A stretch of DNA of 64,000 bases from Aquilaria yunnanensis (taxonomy: Eukaryota; Streptophyta; Magnoliopsida; Malvales; Thymelaeaceae). The notes beneath the pieces are model-generated. The model saw only the letters and a list, made by a program, of their open reading frames with translations, was not told where the DNA came from and did not search any database. Below are positions 34,257-44,898 of this stretch, in pieces. Location: the NCBI GenBank assembly GCA_039654915.1, contig CM077597.1:37422001-37486000 (forward strand), read 5' to 3'. The stretch's first letter is position 1. Each line of letters starts with the position of its first letter. Position numbers and translations under genes: made by a program.

Positions 34257-34270
34257 CAAAGAGGGGCATG
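34257..34270 (+). other. Polypurine tract, level 2 Tat element
   Basis: AAAGAGGGGCATG directly before the 3' LTR start at 34271 fits the plus-strand primer. Confidence 0.75.
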
Positions 34271-35147
34271 TGATAGCCAAAGGCTATCGCCTCTATCTGG
34301 CCGAACTCCCTGCCACAAGAATGGCCAGAAGAAACTGGCGCTACCCTAGAAAAGGTGGGATCATACACCTCGAGGGATAGCAGAAGAGCTCCGAGCCCGG
34401 CACGCCAGGAAACTTGAGGATATTACTAGCCCCCCGAGGTTGTAAACAGATCGCCTTCGGAAAAGAGGCACCAGCTATTGCGGGCTGAACATGATCTCCC
34501 CGAAGGCGGAACTCCCTGAAGCTGGGTACCCCGGAACTGAGGGCGTGTTTCCCGAAGAGGCACCATCCGTACCAAAAGAACGACCTCACTCAGGGACCTC
34601 GGGAGTACGGCAGGAGCATTTAAGGAAGCATTTAAGGAAGCCTCTGACACGTCCTTTCACAGACGTCATAAAGCTGCCTCAATAGGCGCTCTGACACGCT
34701 GACGCCATTAAAATCACATCATGGCCCATCTCAGCACAAGGCTCAAGGCAACCTGCTACCAGCTATCTGTCCCCTACGCCCAGAAACTCAGGGAACATCC
34801 GACAGAACACGTGTCGCGATCTGAACGAGCTAGGCACTTCTATAAATACCAGGAAATAAATACTTGGCAGGAGGTTGGTTAGCAAAGGTCTGACTCCCAG
34901 ACTCTGAGAAAATCACCAGGCGAGACTCTTCAGCCCCTTTGTGCTATTTCCTCTGCCTTTTCTCAGCCACCACTGACTTGGGCGTCGGAGGCTCCCCCCC
35001 CGGAAACACATTCCGGGGGCCTCCTAACCCTTTATTTCTGGACTTTCAGGCACACTCCCAAGGGCGAACCATCCTCCAGGCGTTCTTCCTCCTAGAAGTC
35101 TCTCCACCAGTCACCATGACTCTAAACGATGAGGCCCCCGGCCATCA
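34271..35147 (+). repeat. 3' LTR, level 2 Tat element
   Basis: 877 bp, TGATAGCC...GCCATCA, with a TATA box at 34841-34848. It contains a 12-bp tandem duplication (CATTTAAGGAAG near 34617-34640) absent from the left LTR. Confidence 0.93.
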
Positions 35148-35152
35148 AGACT
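35148..35152 (+). other. Target site duplication AGACT, right copy (level 2)
   Basis: Second copy of 13441-13445. The level 1 integrase resumes at 35153 with the next codon. Confidence 0.95.
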
Positions 35153-35914
35153 GATGGTGCTATTCATGTGGCTGAATTGTTTTTCAAAGAGATTGTTAGA
35201 CTTCATGGTGTTCCTAGAACAATAGTTTCGGATAGAGACACTAAGTTTCTAAGCCACTTTTGGAGGACTTTGTGGGGTAAGCTAGGAACTAAGCTTTTTT
35301 TTTCCACATCTTGTCATCCACAAATTGATGGGCAAACTGAGGTAGCTAATAGGACTTTAGGCTCCATGCTTAGATTTATCATTGGTAAAAATTTGAAAGC
35401 CTGGGAAGATTGTTTGCCTCATGTAGAGTTTGCTTATAATAGGTCCATGCATACTACTACTAATTTGTCACTTTTTGAGATTGTTTATGGTTTTAATCCT
35501 TTAACTCCATTGGATCTTTTTCCATTACCTACTCATGAGGTATCTAGTTTGGATGGTAGTAAAAAGGCCAAGAGCATCAAGAGGTTGCATGAGAAGGTTA
35601 AGCAACAAATTGAACTCAAAAATCAACAAGTTGCTAAGAAAGCCAACCAAGGCTGAAGGAAAGTTGTCTTTGAGCCTGGAGATTGGGTTTGGTTACACAT
35701 GATGAAGGAAAGATTTCTAGCTACAAGGAAGGCTAAGCTTCATCCAAGAAGAGATGGTCCATTCGAAGTAACTAGGAAAATCAATGACAATGCATACATG
35801 CTTGACTTGCCAGGTGAGGGCAATGTTAGTGCTACTTTTAATGTTTATGATTTGTCTTTGTTTGAACATGCAGTTTTGTGGATGAATCCTTCTAAGGAGG
35901 GGGGGTTGATATGA
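35153..35914 (+). pseudogene. Level 1 integrase, C-terminal part
   Basis: It resumes in frame after the Tat insertion: [16 protein letters not shown], second catalytic D in VSDRDTKF (about 35226-35250), catalytic E region [14 protein letters not shown], then [20 protein letters not shown] follows at 35654-35656 (KANQG then stop; fits CGA to TGA), after which the same protein continues to LHPRRDGPFEV and the tail MNPSKEGGLI. The stop at 35912-35914 lies eight bases inside the 3' LTR (starts 35907), a common arrangement in this chromovirus group. Confidence 0.9.
35893..35906 (+). other. Polypurine tract, level 1 chromovirus
   Basis: TAAGGAGGGGGGGT immediately precedes the 3' LTR; it overlaps the last integrase codons. 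Confidence 0.85.
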
Positions 35915-36893
35915 TGAAGGAAGGCACACATGGAGAAGGTAAGGACCCATTGAGGGTTTCTAGTGGACATATGATAAGGAAGAAAGCTAAGGAGCTCTCA
36001 AGTGCACTACAAGGCTTTGTTTCAAGTTTCTTCATAGAGAATGGACATAGAACTTCACAAGGAGATTCTGGAACTCTCAAGCCACCATATGGAGATGATG
36101 GACATGCTTGGTACTCAGTTCTAGAGTGCTTAGACAAGTCACAAAGCAAGGACACCAAGGACACCACTCAAAATGCACCATTTGAGCCCCCTTAAGTGTT
36201 CTTGTTGCATTTTGCGTCTACAAGCTGGATTTTTGAGCTCTAAATTTTCAAGACCTCTTTCTAACATCTAAGAGGAAGATTCATTCCCTTGGAACACAAA
36301 TATTCAAGCTTGGAGCTAAAGATACATGTGAGAACCCTAAAGTGCCCAAAAATGCACCCGAGAAGGGTATTTTGGGGTTTTCAGCTTTAATCTTGTATTT
36401 GCATTTTATTTTCATCCAATTCCTATTTAGATACATTATTTAGGATTTTATTTAGGCTTTGGAATTAATTCAGGTCACTTAGGAAAAGTGGCATACGCTG
36501 CATACACTAAACAAGGTTAGAAAGGTTTAGGAGTCCTAGTTTGACTAGGTTTTCTTGAGTCCTTTGTAACTAGGTTTCCTAGGTGACTTGGGCTGCGAAT
36601 TTTGCTTATGTTTTTACCCTAGTTTAGGCCTATATAAAGGTACATATTCTAGATGTAAACACACAATTTTATGTCAAAATAATATTGCTCTTTGGAGAGG
36701 TTTTCTCTTTGGTTCTTGGCGGACTGCCTTGGTGCACAAGTGTGCTTGTGTTCTTGGAGTTCTATACTTGTTGTTTCTAATCACAAGTTGATTAGGGGTA
36801 GCGTTTTCAAACCTAGTCTCTTTGATGTCTTGTGGAGCTTGAAAAACATCTTGGGCACATTTCATGGTCTTTATACCATCAGGGTTCGCATTT
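35907..36893 (+). repeat. 3' LTR, level 1 chromovirus
   Basis: 987 bp, starts TGATATGATGAAGG. The terminal CA is changed to TT (GCATTT versus GCATCA on the left), and the target copy GGAAC follows at 36894. A TATA box is at 36631-36638. Confidence 0.9.
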
Positions 36894-38366
36894 GGAACCA
36901 CCTCGAAGGCCTCCTACTGAGTCTGGGAAACAAAGAAATGGACAGAATAGAGGGAATCAAGGGCAACAAGGTGTACTAAACCCTGAAGTGCCTCAGGTTT
37001 GGTTAGAGCTTCAGAGGAACTTAGCTCTAATCAATGAGAACTTACTAAGGCTGATTTAAGCATAACAGCAATGAGGCCAAGTTACTCCAATAGAACTAGT
37101 TTAAGATGTACAGTAGCAACCAAAAGAGGGAGCTTGGAACATATCTGAAGATGTTCCTCCTAGAAGACCAGGAAATAGAAATGATGAAGCTGATAAAGTG
37201 GAAGATAAGGATAGAAGAAATCCCAGAGGAAGAAGTGTGAGAACTGAGATTGGTCAGGTGTCCAAGACCAATCCCTCAGTCTATGACCATTCCTCCACTA
37301 GGAATGAGAGAATGGGTAGGAGAAGGCATAGAAAGCATCACCATGTTGAGAGGTCTCACAAATCTAGAAGACAGAGGGCAAAGGATCTAAAAGGGTTAGA
37401 TGAGGTCAGACTGCTGGAGAGGTTCCAAGGACTAAAGCCTGTACAGTTTGATGGAAGAGCAGGACCAGAATGAGCTGAGGAGTGGTTAATCTTCATTGAA
37501 AAAATGTTTGAGAGGATGCCACTCAGCTCCACTAAGAGAGTGTCACTGGCTACCTACAACCTTATAGGCAGTGTAGAAATGTGGTGGAGAAACACCAAAG
37601 ATAGATATCTTGTCTAGAGGGCCAGAAGGTTAGGAGAAGACATGGAAATGAGCTTGCTAGAGTTTATTACCTATTACAGGAGCAGTACATTAGTGATGCC
37701 ACCAAGGATACAAAGCAAGCTGAATTTGATGCTCTAAGGTTGGATAACCTCAGTGTCCTAGAGTATGAGCACAAATTCAATCAGTTGGTGTGGTACGCTC
37801 CTCAGTATCATGGACTGGAGGAGTTAAAAGGCCAAACGATTGTCAGAGGCCTAAGGTTAGACATCAGAAATGCTATAAGACTGTTTGGAGTAGTCACCTA
37901 CTATGAAGCAGTGTAGAAAGATCTATTAGTAAAGTAAGAGGAGAATGAGACAAGGTACTTTCCCAGTAGACCAAGGGAAAGTAGTCAGTTGGGAAACAAG
38001 AAGAAGAAGCCACCACATGGAAAGGGAATTGCCAAGAGTTCCCCTTTTAATGGTGATGGCAAAATTAAAAGGAAGTTCCCTGGCCTAAGCTGCCCTAAAT
38101 GCAAGACATTTCATGGAAAGAAACCTTGCCATTTTGATACTCAAGCTTGCCTAAGGTGTGGTGCAATTGATCATTGGATCAAAGATTGCCTACATGTGCA
38201 AGAAAGAAGGCCAGAAGACGAAGGTCCAGTGAGACCTACTAAAGTAGGACCCAGAGAGGCAACACCTAGGGAGGAACATCAGAGACCAGTTTTTCCAATG
38301 CAAAGGCCTCCAGTGCAAAGAGCTGGCAGGGTGTTCCAAGAAGAAAGGCTAGAAACATCACAGTAG
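36894..38366 (+). pseudogene. Level 0 gag (continued), with zinc knuckle
   Basis: After the second GGAAC, gag resumes with a segment near-identical to 61205-62460 in the sister element. Visible parts are VWLELQRNLALINENLLRL, a basic/glycine region, LDEVRLLERFQGLKPVQFDG, and later SVLEYEHKFNQLV in another frame. The cysteine clusters CPKCKTFHGKKPC and CLRCGAIDHWIKDC (about 38090-38205) are intact. Multiple stops and indels (for example TGA at 37471-37473) interrupt it. This is Tekay/Del-type Gag: compare the same double-cluster layout in the level 3 protein. Confidence 0.8.
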
Positions 38367-39900
38367 GGAGGAGCACTAGAAGGTAACATTTACCTTAATG
38401 GTATGCTTGTTAGTGTTCTATTTGATATTGGTGCATCTGTGTGTATAGTGGCTAGGAAATTTGTTGATGCCATGAAATTGCCTACTGAAATCATGCCTAG
38501 GATATCCTTAGTGAGAAAAGCAGGTAGTCAATGTCTTTTCATTAATGACCTAGCTAAGGATTGTGAGCTAGTAGCAGGAAAGAGTAAGGTTATGACTAAT
38601 CTACTAGTGTTGGACATTCCTACGTATGATATAGTGCTAGGCATGAATAGGCCTAGAGGTACTAGATGAGATACCTATGATTTCTGAGCATGATTACTAT
38701 TATGCATTGAATGAATTACACTATGATGAGGAAGTGGACAGAATACTTGTAGTGAGAGACTTTTCAGAAGTCTTTCCTAAAGACCTGCCAGGTATTCTTC
38801 CACCAAGGGAGATTGAGTTCAAAATCAAGCTACAACCAGGGACTAGTCCAATATCCATTCCTCCTTATAGAATGCCCATCATAGAGATGAATGAACTCAA
38901 GAAATAACTTAATGAACTTCTTGAAAAAGGGTTCATAGGGCCAAATGTTTCACCATGGGGAGCTCCAATTCTTTTTTTGAAAAGGAAGGATGGATCATTG
39001 AGAATATGCATTGACTACAAGAAGCTCAATGCATTGAATATCAAGATCAAGTATTCACTCACTAGGATTGAGGATCTTTTTTATCAACTCAAGGGTACTA
39101 AGATCTTCTCCAAGAAAGATTTGAGATTTGGATACTTTTAACTAAGTAAAGGAAGTGTATATTCCTAAGACTACATTCAAGACCAAATATGGGCATTATG
39201 AGTACACAATCATGCCATTTGGTTTGACTAATGCCCTAGCTGCTTTTATGGACCTGATGAATAGTTTGTTCAGACCACATCTGCACAAATTTTTGGTTGT
39301 CTTCATTGATGACATCCTAGTGTATTCTAAAGATGAAAATGAACATGAACATCATTTGAAGATTGTTTTAAAGACTTTATTGGAGCATCAGCTTTATGCC
39401 AAGTTATCCAAGTGCCAATGCTGGATAAAAGAAGTGCCTTTCCTAGGACACATCATAGATGCACAAGGCATTAGGGAAGACCTTGAAAAGGCCAAGGCAG
39501 TGCATGAATGGGAATGACCAAAGACTATAAAGGAAATCAAAAGTTTCCTAGCATTAGCTGGATACTATTGGAGATTTGTATCAGGCTTTCCAAGATTGCC
39601 TTAGTTCTTACCCATCTGACCAAGAAGGGTCAAAGATTTGAGTGGACTGAGAAGTATGAAAAGAGTTTCCAGGAGTTCAAGCAGAGGTTTATTGAAGCTC
39701 CAGTATTGATTCTTCCTGATCCAAGTAAGCCCAACATCATCTATACAGATGCATCTAGATCTCGGTTAGGTTGTGTGCTTATACAATATAGAAATGTCAT
39801 TGCTTATGGCTTAAGACAGTTGAGATCTTATGAGCAAAATTACCCTACCCATGGCCTAGAACTGGCAGCAATGATTTTTGCTCTGAAGTAATGGAGGCAT
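38367..39900 (+). pseudogene. Level 0 protease, reverse transcriptase and partial RNase H
   Basis: The protease active site reads LFDIGAS (about 38418-38440) where DTG is expected, so the catalytic triad is damaged. RT pieces follow: [45 protein letters not shown] and [12 protein letters not shown] (about 39301-39335), broken by a TAA at 38905-38907 and frameshifts near 39140 and 39516. RNase H runs [17 protein letters not shown] to [12 protein letters not shown], then a TAA (39889-39891) and WRH, where it is cut at 39900 by the next element. The same family is better preserved at 62493-63945. Confidence 0.85.
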
Positions 39901-41042
39901 TGTTTGCATCAGAGGGCAGTAACCCTTTGCAAAGGTGGTTCCCTTAGACCCTACCCACTGATCGGTTAACAGGACCACCGTCCTCTGACCAGCCAATGGG
40001 ACCACCATATGCAAAGTGCCACATTAATAAAAACTGGCTAATCAATGCACGTTAATTGGCATGCATTTTTGTTGAATCAGATTTGACATGTTATGCTGAT
40101 TGGTGGTTGTAGCATGGTGTAGGGTTATAGCCCTTGTTGGTTGTCCTTATAAATACGGCCGGTGAGACATGCCTTATTCTTGTTATTCTCGTTGTACATT
40201 CTCTTCTCACCTTACTCCCCTCGAATGTAACTCGATGTTTCTATTATTGATGTAATGGTACATTATAGGATTGTCAAAGGTGGTGTGTCCAAGGAGGTGA
40301 CAACAAAAAGGCAACCAAGCAAGGAGGATAAGGAGCTTGTGAAGACCCTTTTCTTTTCTTAGGCTTTTATGATATTCTCATTAGCTTGAGAATATCGCAT
40401 AGTTTGGGCTATAACCATGTCACATTTACTTTGTTATTAGCATGAGATACATGTTTTATATTTGTATTTGGTGCATGTATAAGACAACTAGAGATAATAA
40501 TTGGTGAGATCAAAAGGAAAAATCCTTCAAACCAAATATTAAGTCATTAAATGTGATGCCTTCCAAATGTTGGCACTCGTCAAAACTTTGATCAACATTG
40601 GGTGGGTTTGCAAAAGCAAAGCACCTATGTTCATCTTGGTAAGGCGCGATGGGATAATAGTGATATCCAAATTGCTAGCTTTGGGTCCAACTTAGCTACG
40701 TTATTGCAATAGGATTGAGGACTTTGAGGCATAGGGTTGGGCTCATGAGATGAGCTTGGACAAGTGTTGTTCATCCAACTATCCAAGAGTTGCATGAGAT
40801 GCAGTTGGCAATGAGTTGCCTACCTAAATAATTGTAACTTGAAAGAAAAGCCAAAGATGACTTAGGTTGTGGTGAAATATGGATCTTGCTCCATTAGAAT
40901 ACCTTTGCATCAAGGTGTTCCAAAATAATATCGAGGGTTATTATTTTGAGTAAAATAGTGGGAGTATCATTTAATAAAAGTCCTTATTAAATGAACTAAA
41001 ATGCATGACTCTTACATAGCATATTTACGGTTGTAGATAACC
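39901..41042 (+). mobile_element. Unassigned LTR-like segment preceding the copia gag
   Basis: It starts TGTTTGCATCAGAGGG exactly where the level 0 RNase H is cut, with GGCAT as possible target. A TATA box (40148-40155, CTTATAAATACGG) about 250 bp inside suggests an LTR promoter, and the remainder could be a copia leader. It does not match the copia 3' LTR (44899-46310), and I see no tRNA-Met type PBS. Two oppositely oriented GGTGGT/ACCACC motifs lie at 39935-40010. No coding sequence is supported. Confidence 0.45.
40148..40155 (+). promoter_or_regulatory. TATA box in the LTR-like segment
   Basis: TATAAATA in the context CCTTATAAATACGGCC, a good plant TATA box upstream of the copia reading frames. 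Confidence 0.5.
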
Positions 41043-41860
41043 ATGGCACAAAACACATCGACAGTTTCGTTGCGATCAATCTTTGGGAAGGAAAAGCTAA
41101 ATGGGACCAACTTTCTCAAATGGTACAGAAATTTGAAGATAGTCCTCAAGCAAGAGAGAAAGGCTACTGTCTTGGAGCAACCCATTCTGAATGAGCCTAC
41201 TGCCACTACTCCAAGAGCTAAAAAGGATGCTCATAAGAGGCATTTTGATGATGCTTTGGATGTTGCTTGCCTCATGCTTATTACCATGGAATCTGAGCTT
41301 CAAAAGCAACATAAGAACATGGGCCTGTTTGATATGATAGAATATCTCAAAATGCTTACATAAGAAGTTTGAGACCTCTAAGGCATTATTTTAGTGCAAA
41401 ATGTCTGAGGAAAGTCCTGTGGGTCCTAATGTGCTCAAGATGATTGAGTACATTAAGAATCTTGAGAGTTTAGGATTTGCTTTTCAATAAAAGTTAGTTG
41501 TTAATGTAGTCCTGTAATCATTGCGGGAAAGCTATAGTCAGTTCATCATGAACTATAACATGAATGACCTTGAGAAGTCCCTCCCTAAATTGCTCAACAT
41601 GTTGAGAACTATTGAGCAAAACCTTAAGAAGGCTAAGACCATTATGATGGTACAAAAAGGCAAAGGAAAGGGAAAGCCCAACAAGAAGAAGAACAAAGCT
41701 AAAGGAAAGTCCATTGCTAATTCTTCTTCAGCTGCACTGAAACCATCTGGTGGTGTGGCAAAGGAAAAGGAGTGCTCCCATTGTAAGCAACTTGGACACT
41801 GGGAGCGCAACTGCAAGCTCTATCTTGAAGAACTTGCTAAGGAGAAGGGAAGTAAGACTG
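41043..41860 (+). pseudogene. Ty1/copia gag
   Basis: Start ATG 41043 gives SLRSIFGKEKLNGTNFLKW, the typical copia Gag opening (LNGTNF.W), followed by a capsid-like helix region up to stop at 41361-41363. A second frame (41521 on) carries the rest: SYSQFIMNYNMNDLEKSLPK, a lysine/glycine-rich stretch, and one knuckle CSHCKQLGHWERNC (about 41773-41814). One or more frameshifts separate the two. Gag would form the particle. Confidence 0.85.
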
Positions 41861-42900
41861 CCACTTTAGGTATTCTTGTTATAGAGGCTAACTTTTCTAT
41901 TTCCTCATCTTGGGTATTGGATACTGGATATGGATCTCATGTTTGTGCAAATGTGCAGGACCTAAATAGGAGTAGAAAATTGGCCCTAGGTGAAGTGGAC
42001 CTATGTGTTGAAAATGGAGCAATGGTTGCTGCCTTAGCCGTAAAGACTTATGTTCTAACTTTACCTAATGGATTGGTTTTAGAATTAGACAACTGCTACT
42101 TTGTGCCTACTATTAATAGAAATTTGATTTATATTTCTTATTTGGACAAGAAAGGTTTTCATTTATAATAAAGGACAAATGTTGTTCTATTTATTTGAAT
42201 AAAATATTTTATGGTTGTGCTCAACTTAGCAATGGGTTGTATGTTTTAGAACTCAAAAATCCAATCTATAATGTGAATACCAAGAAGGTTAGATTGAATC
42301 ATTCAAACCTGACCTGCTCTAGCACTGTTTTTTGGGCTATATAAATGAGACTCACATATCCAAGCTCCCTCAGGATGGACTCATGGACTCATTTGATTTT
42401 GAATCATATGAGACATGTGAGTCATGTTTATTAGGTAAGATGACCAAAGCCCCATTCACTGGGCAAAATGAAATGGCTAAGGACTTACTAGGACTCATAC
42501 ATAGTGATGTATGTAGCCCTATGTCTACACATGCTAGAAAAGGTTTCCAATACTTCATTACCTTTGCTGATGACTTCAGTAGATATGACTATGTGTATCT
42601 CATGAGACACAAGTTAGAATCCTTTGAAAAGTTCAAAGAATTCAAGAATGAAGTAGAGAATCAACTTGGAAAGAGTATCAAAGTACTTCAATCAAATCAA
42701 GGTGGAGAATACTTGGATCGAGAATTCCTTGGCTATCTAAAGAAGTGTGGTATAATATCACAACTGACTCCACCTAGTACACCTCAATGGAATGGTGTCA
42801 AGCTGACCTTCCAAACTCCTTTTGGGGACATGCTCTATAGACAGCTGCTTTTACACTAAACCGAGTTCTATCTAAGTCAGTTTAAAAGACACCATATGAG
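41861..42900 (+). pseudogene. Ty1/copia protease and integrase
   Basis: Protease active site SSWVLDTGYGSHVC (about 41905-41946) fits the copia DTG/DSG-x-SH pattern. After a frame break near 42165 the integrase appears: GHINETHISKLPQDGL-like text, CESCLLGKMTKAPF (zinc region), LGLIHSDVCSPM (first D), FITFADDFSRYDYVYLM (SRY motif), LQSNQGGEYLDREF (second D changed to N in SNQGG, where SDRGG is usual) and PSTPQWNGV, where the catalytic-E region (usually PQQNGVAER) is disrupted. Integrase therefore looks inactive. Confidence 0.85.
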
Positions 42901-44880
42901 ATATGAAGTAGGAGGCATCCCAGTCTGTATTTTATGAAGATTTGGCGCTGTATGTGAAATGTCAATCCTCTAACAAACTAGGGCCCAAATCTCATAAATG
43001 CCTCTTTGTTGGGTATCCTAAAGAAACAAAGGGTTACTATTTCTACAATCCTTCTGAGAAAAAAGTGTTTGTTGCTCGAACTGTTGTCTTTTTAGAAAAA
43101 GAGTTTATCTATAAAGGAACTAGTGGGAGGAAAGTAGAACCTGAATAAATTCAATAACAACAAGGGCACACCGAACCTGAAAAAGAACCTAAGTAGACAC
43201 CAAAATATGTTGTGGTTCAAGTGTCTATTCCTGTAGCATAGAGCGCACGTAAATCTGGTAGGATTTGGCATGAGCCCGAGGGATATAGATTTCTCATGAC
43301 TCACACTGGTGATGTGATGCTCATAGATCAAGATGAGCCCACAACCTACCAACAAGCTATGTCAAGGCCAGACTCTGAGAAGTGGCTAGTGGCCATGAAG
43401 TTCGAGATGGAATCCATGTATGAAAACTGAGTTTGGACTTTGGTTGATCTACTTGAAGGGGTAAAACTTATAGGGTGTAAATAGGTTTTCAAGAAGAAAA
43501 CTGACATGGATGGTAATGTGATTACCTTTAAGGGACAATCAGTTGCAAAAGGTTTCAAGCAAATTCATGGTATTGACTATGATGAAATGTTTTCACCAAT
43601 TGCCATGCTTAAATCCTTCTGAATCTTATTGGCTATTGCTGCACACTATGGTTATGAGATATCACAAATGGATGTCAAAATTGAGTTCCAAAATGGAAAG
43701 CTACTTAAGGATGTGTACATGACACAGCCTGAGGGTTTTGTCATTCCTAAGAATGCCAATAAAGTGTGTATGTTGAAAACATCCATTTATGGACTAAAGC
43801 AAGCTTCTCGGAGTTGGAATCTTCATTTTGATGAAGCACAAAGAGTTTGGTTTTATCAAAAATGAAGATGAACCTTCTGTTTACAAAAAGGCTAGTGGGG
43901 GAGCTATTGTCTTCTTGGTGTTGTATGTAGATGACATACTACTCATCGGGAATGACATTCCTGAGGTACAGTTTATGAAGACTTGGCTAGGGAAATGTTT
44001 ATCTATGAAAGGCTTGGGTGAAGCAGCCTATGTGTTAGAAATTAGGATCTATAGAGATAAATCTTAAAACTTCCTTAGCCTAAGTCAAAATACATACATT
44101 GACAAGGTGCTAAAGAGGTTTAGCATGCAAGATTCCAAGAAAGGATTCTTTCCCATGTCACGTTGTATAACTCCTTCTAAATCTCAGTGTCCGAGTACAC
44201 CCAAGGAAAGAGAGCACATGAGTAAGATTTCATATGCCTCAGCAAATGGATCTATCATGTATGCCATGATATGTACTCATCCCGATATCTCATATGCCTT
44301 GAGCATGACGAACAGGTACCAATCGAAGCCCGGTGAGAGTCACTAGATAGCTATTAAAAATATCCTTAAGTACTTACAAAGGACTAAGGATGCATTCTTG
44401 GTCTTTAGGGGCAAAGATGAGCTCGTTGTATGGATGATTTTAGGTCGCAATTTGGTTATGTGTTTTGTTTTGGTGGTGCTGCAGTGAGCTAGAAGAGTCA
44501 AAAGTAGAGGCAGTAGCCAACTCTACAACAGAATTTGAGTACATTGCCACCATTGATGCTGTGAAAGAGGTAGTTTGGGTCAAAAAGTTTATCACAGAAC
44601 TTAGAGTGGTTCCAAGTATTGCTAACCCAATAAAGCTTTATTATGACAACAATGAAGCAATCGCACAGGCTAAGGAACCTTGATCTTACCAGTAATCCAA
44701 ACACATACTCCGATGTTATCATTTCATCAGGGTGATCATCAAAAGCGGTGATGTGAGGATATGCAGGACTTCGATAGATAGCAATATTGCTGATATGCTG
44801 ATAAAAACCCTTATGTAGTAGAAGCATGATAGCCATTCTAGGTCCTTCGGTATTAGATACATGGATGATTGGCTTTAATA
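42901..44880 (+). pseudogene. Ty1/copia reverse transcriptase and RNase H
   Basis: After a linker with FVGYPKETKGYYFYNP (integrase end), RT starts near 43380 with VWTLVDL-like text and continues QMDVKIEFQNGKL (QMDVKTAFLNG family motif), IYGLKQASRSWN and catalytic YVDDILLIGND (about 43924-43956). RNase H contains EFEYIATIDAVKEVVWVKKF and YYDNNEAIAQAKEP. Stops at 43428-43430, 43481-43483, 43619-43622 region and frameshifts near 43860 and 44480 break it. The text fits the TNT1-like (Tork/TAR) side of copia; I do not assign a lineage firmly. Confidence 0.85.
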
Positions 44881-44881
44881 C

Positions 44882-44898
44882 AAGTGGGAGATTGTTAG
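44882..44898 (+). other. Polypurine tract of the copia element
   Basis: AAGTGGGAGATTGTTAG is the characteristic purine tract just before a copia 3' LTR, here beginning at 44899. Confidence 0.85.

Larger units (their letters stand above)
13446..35147 (+). mobile_element. Level 2: Tat-lineage Ty3/gypsy element with an antisense accessory gene, itself split by level 3
   Basis: It is bounded by LTRs 13446-14308 and 34271-35147 with TSD AGACT. Without the nested 10.6-kb element it is about 11.07 kb. Order: gag, protease (DDGSN), RT (YVDDMIV), a first RNase H lacking an obvious catalytic start, a second archaeal-type RNase H, integrase without a chromodomain, then a long 3' region with an antisense gene. 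The double RNase H and the antisense ORF are hallmarks of the Tat clade. Around ten nonsense codons, nearly all explicable as C-to-T, inactivate pol. Confidence 0.93.
7875..36893 (+). mobile_element. Level 1: CRM/Galadriel-type chromovirus (Ty3/gypsy), split by a nested Tat element
   Basis: It has two 987-bp LTRs (7875-8861, 35907-36893), a tRNA-Met PBS, gag with one CCHC knuckle, protease, RT, RNase H and integrase in gypsy order, a PPT (35893-35906) and a 5-bp duplication. Without the 21.7-kb insert (13446-35147 plus duplicated target) the element is about 7.3 kb, a normal size for this group. The RT wording ([27 protein letters not shown]) fits CRM/Galadriel chromoviruses; I cannot separate the two without a tree. 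Several stops and frameshifts make it non-autonomous. Confidence 0.9.
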
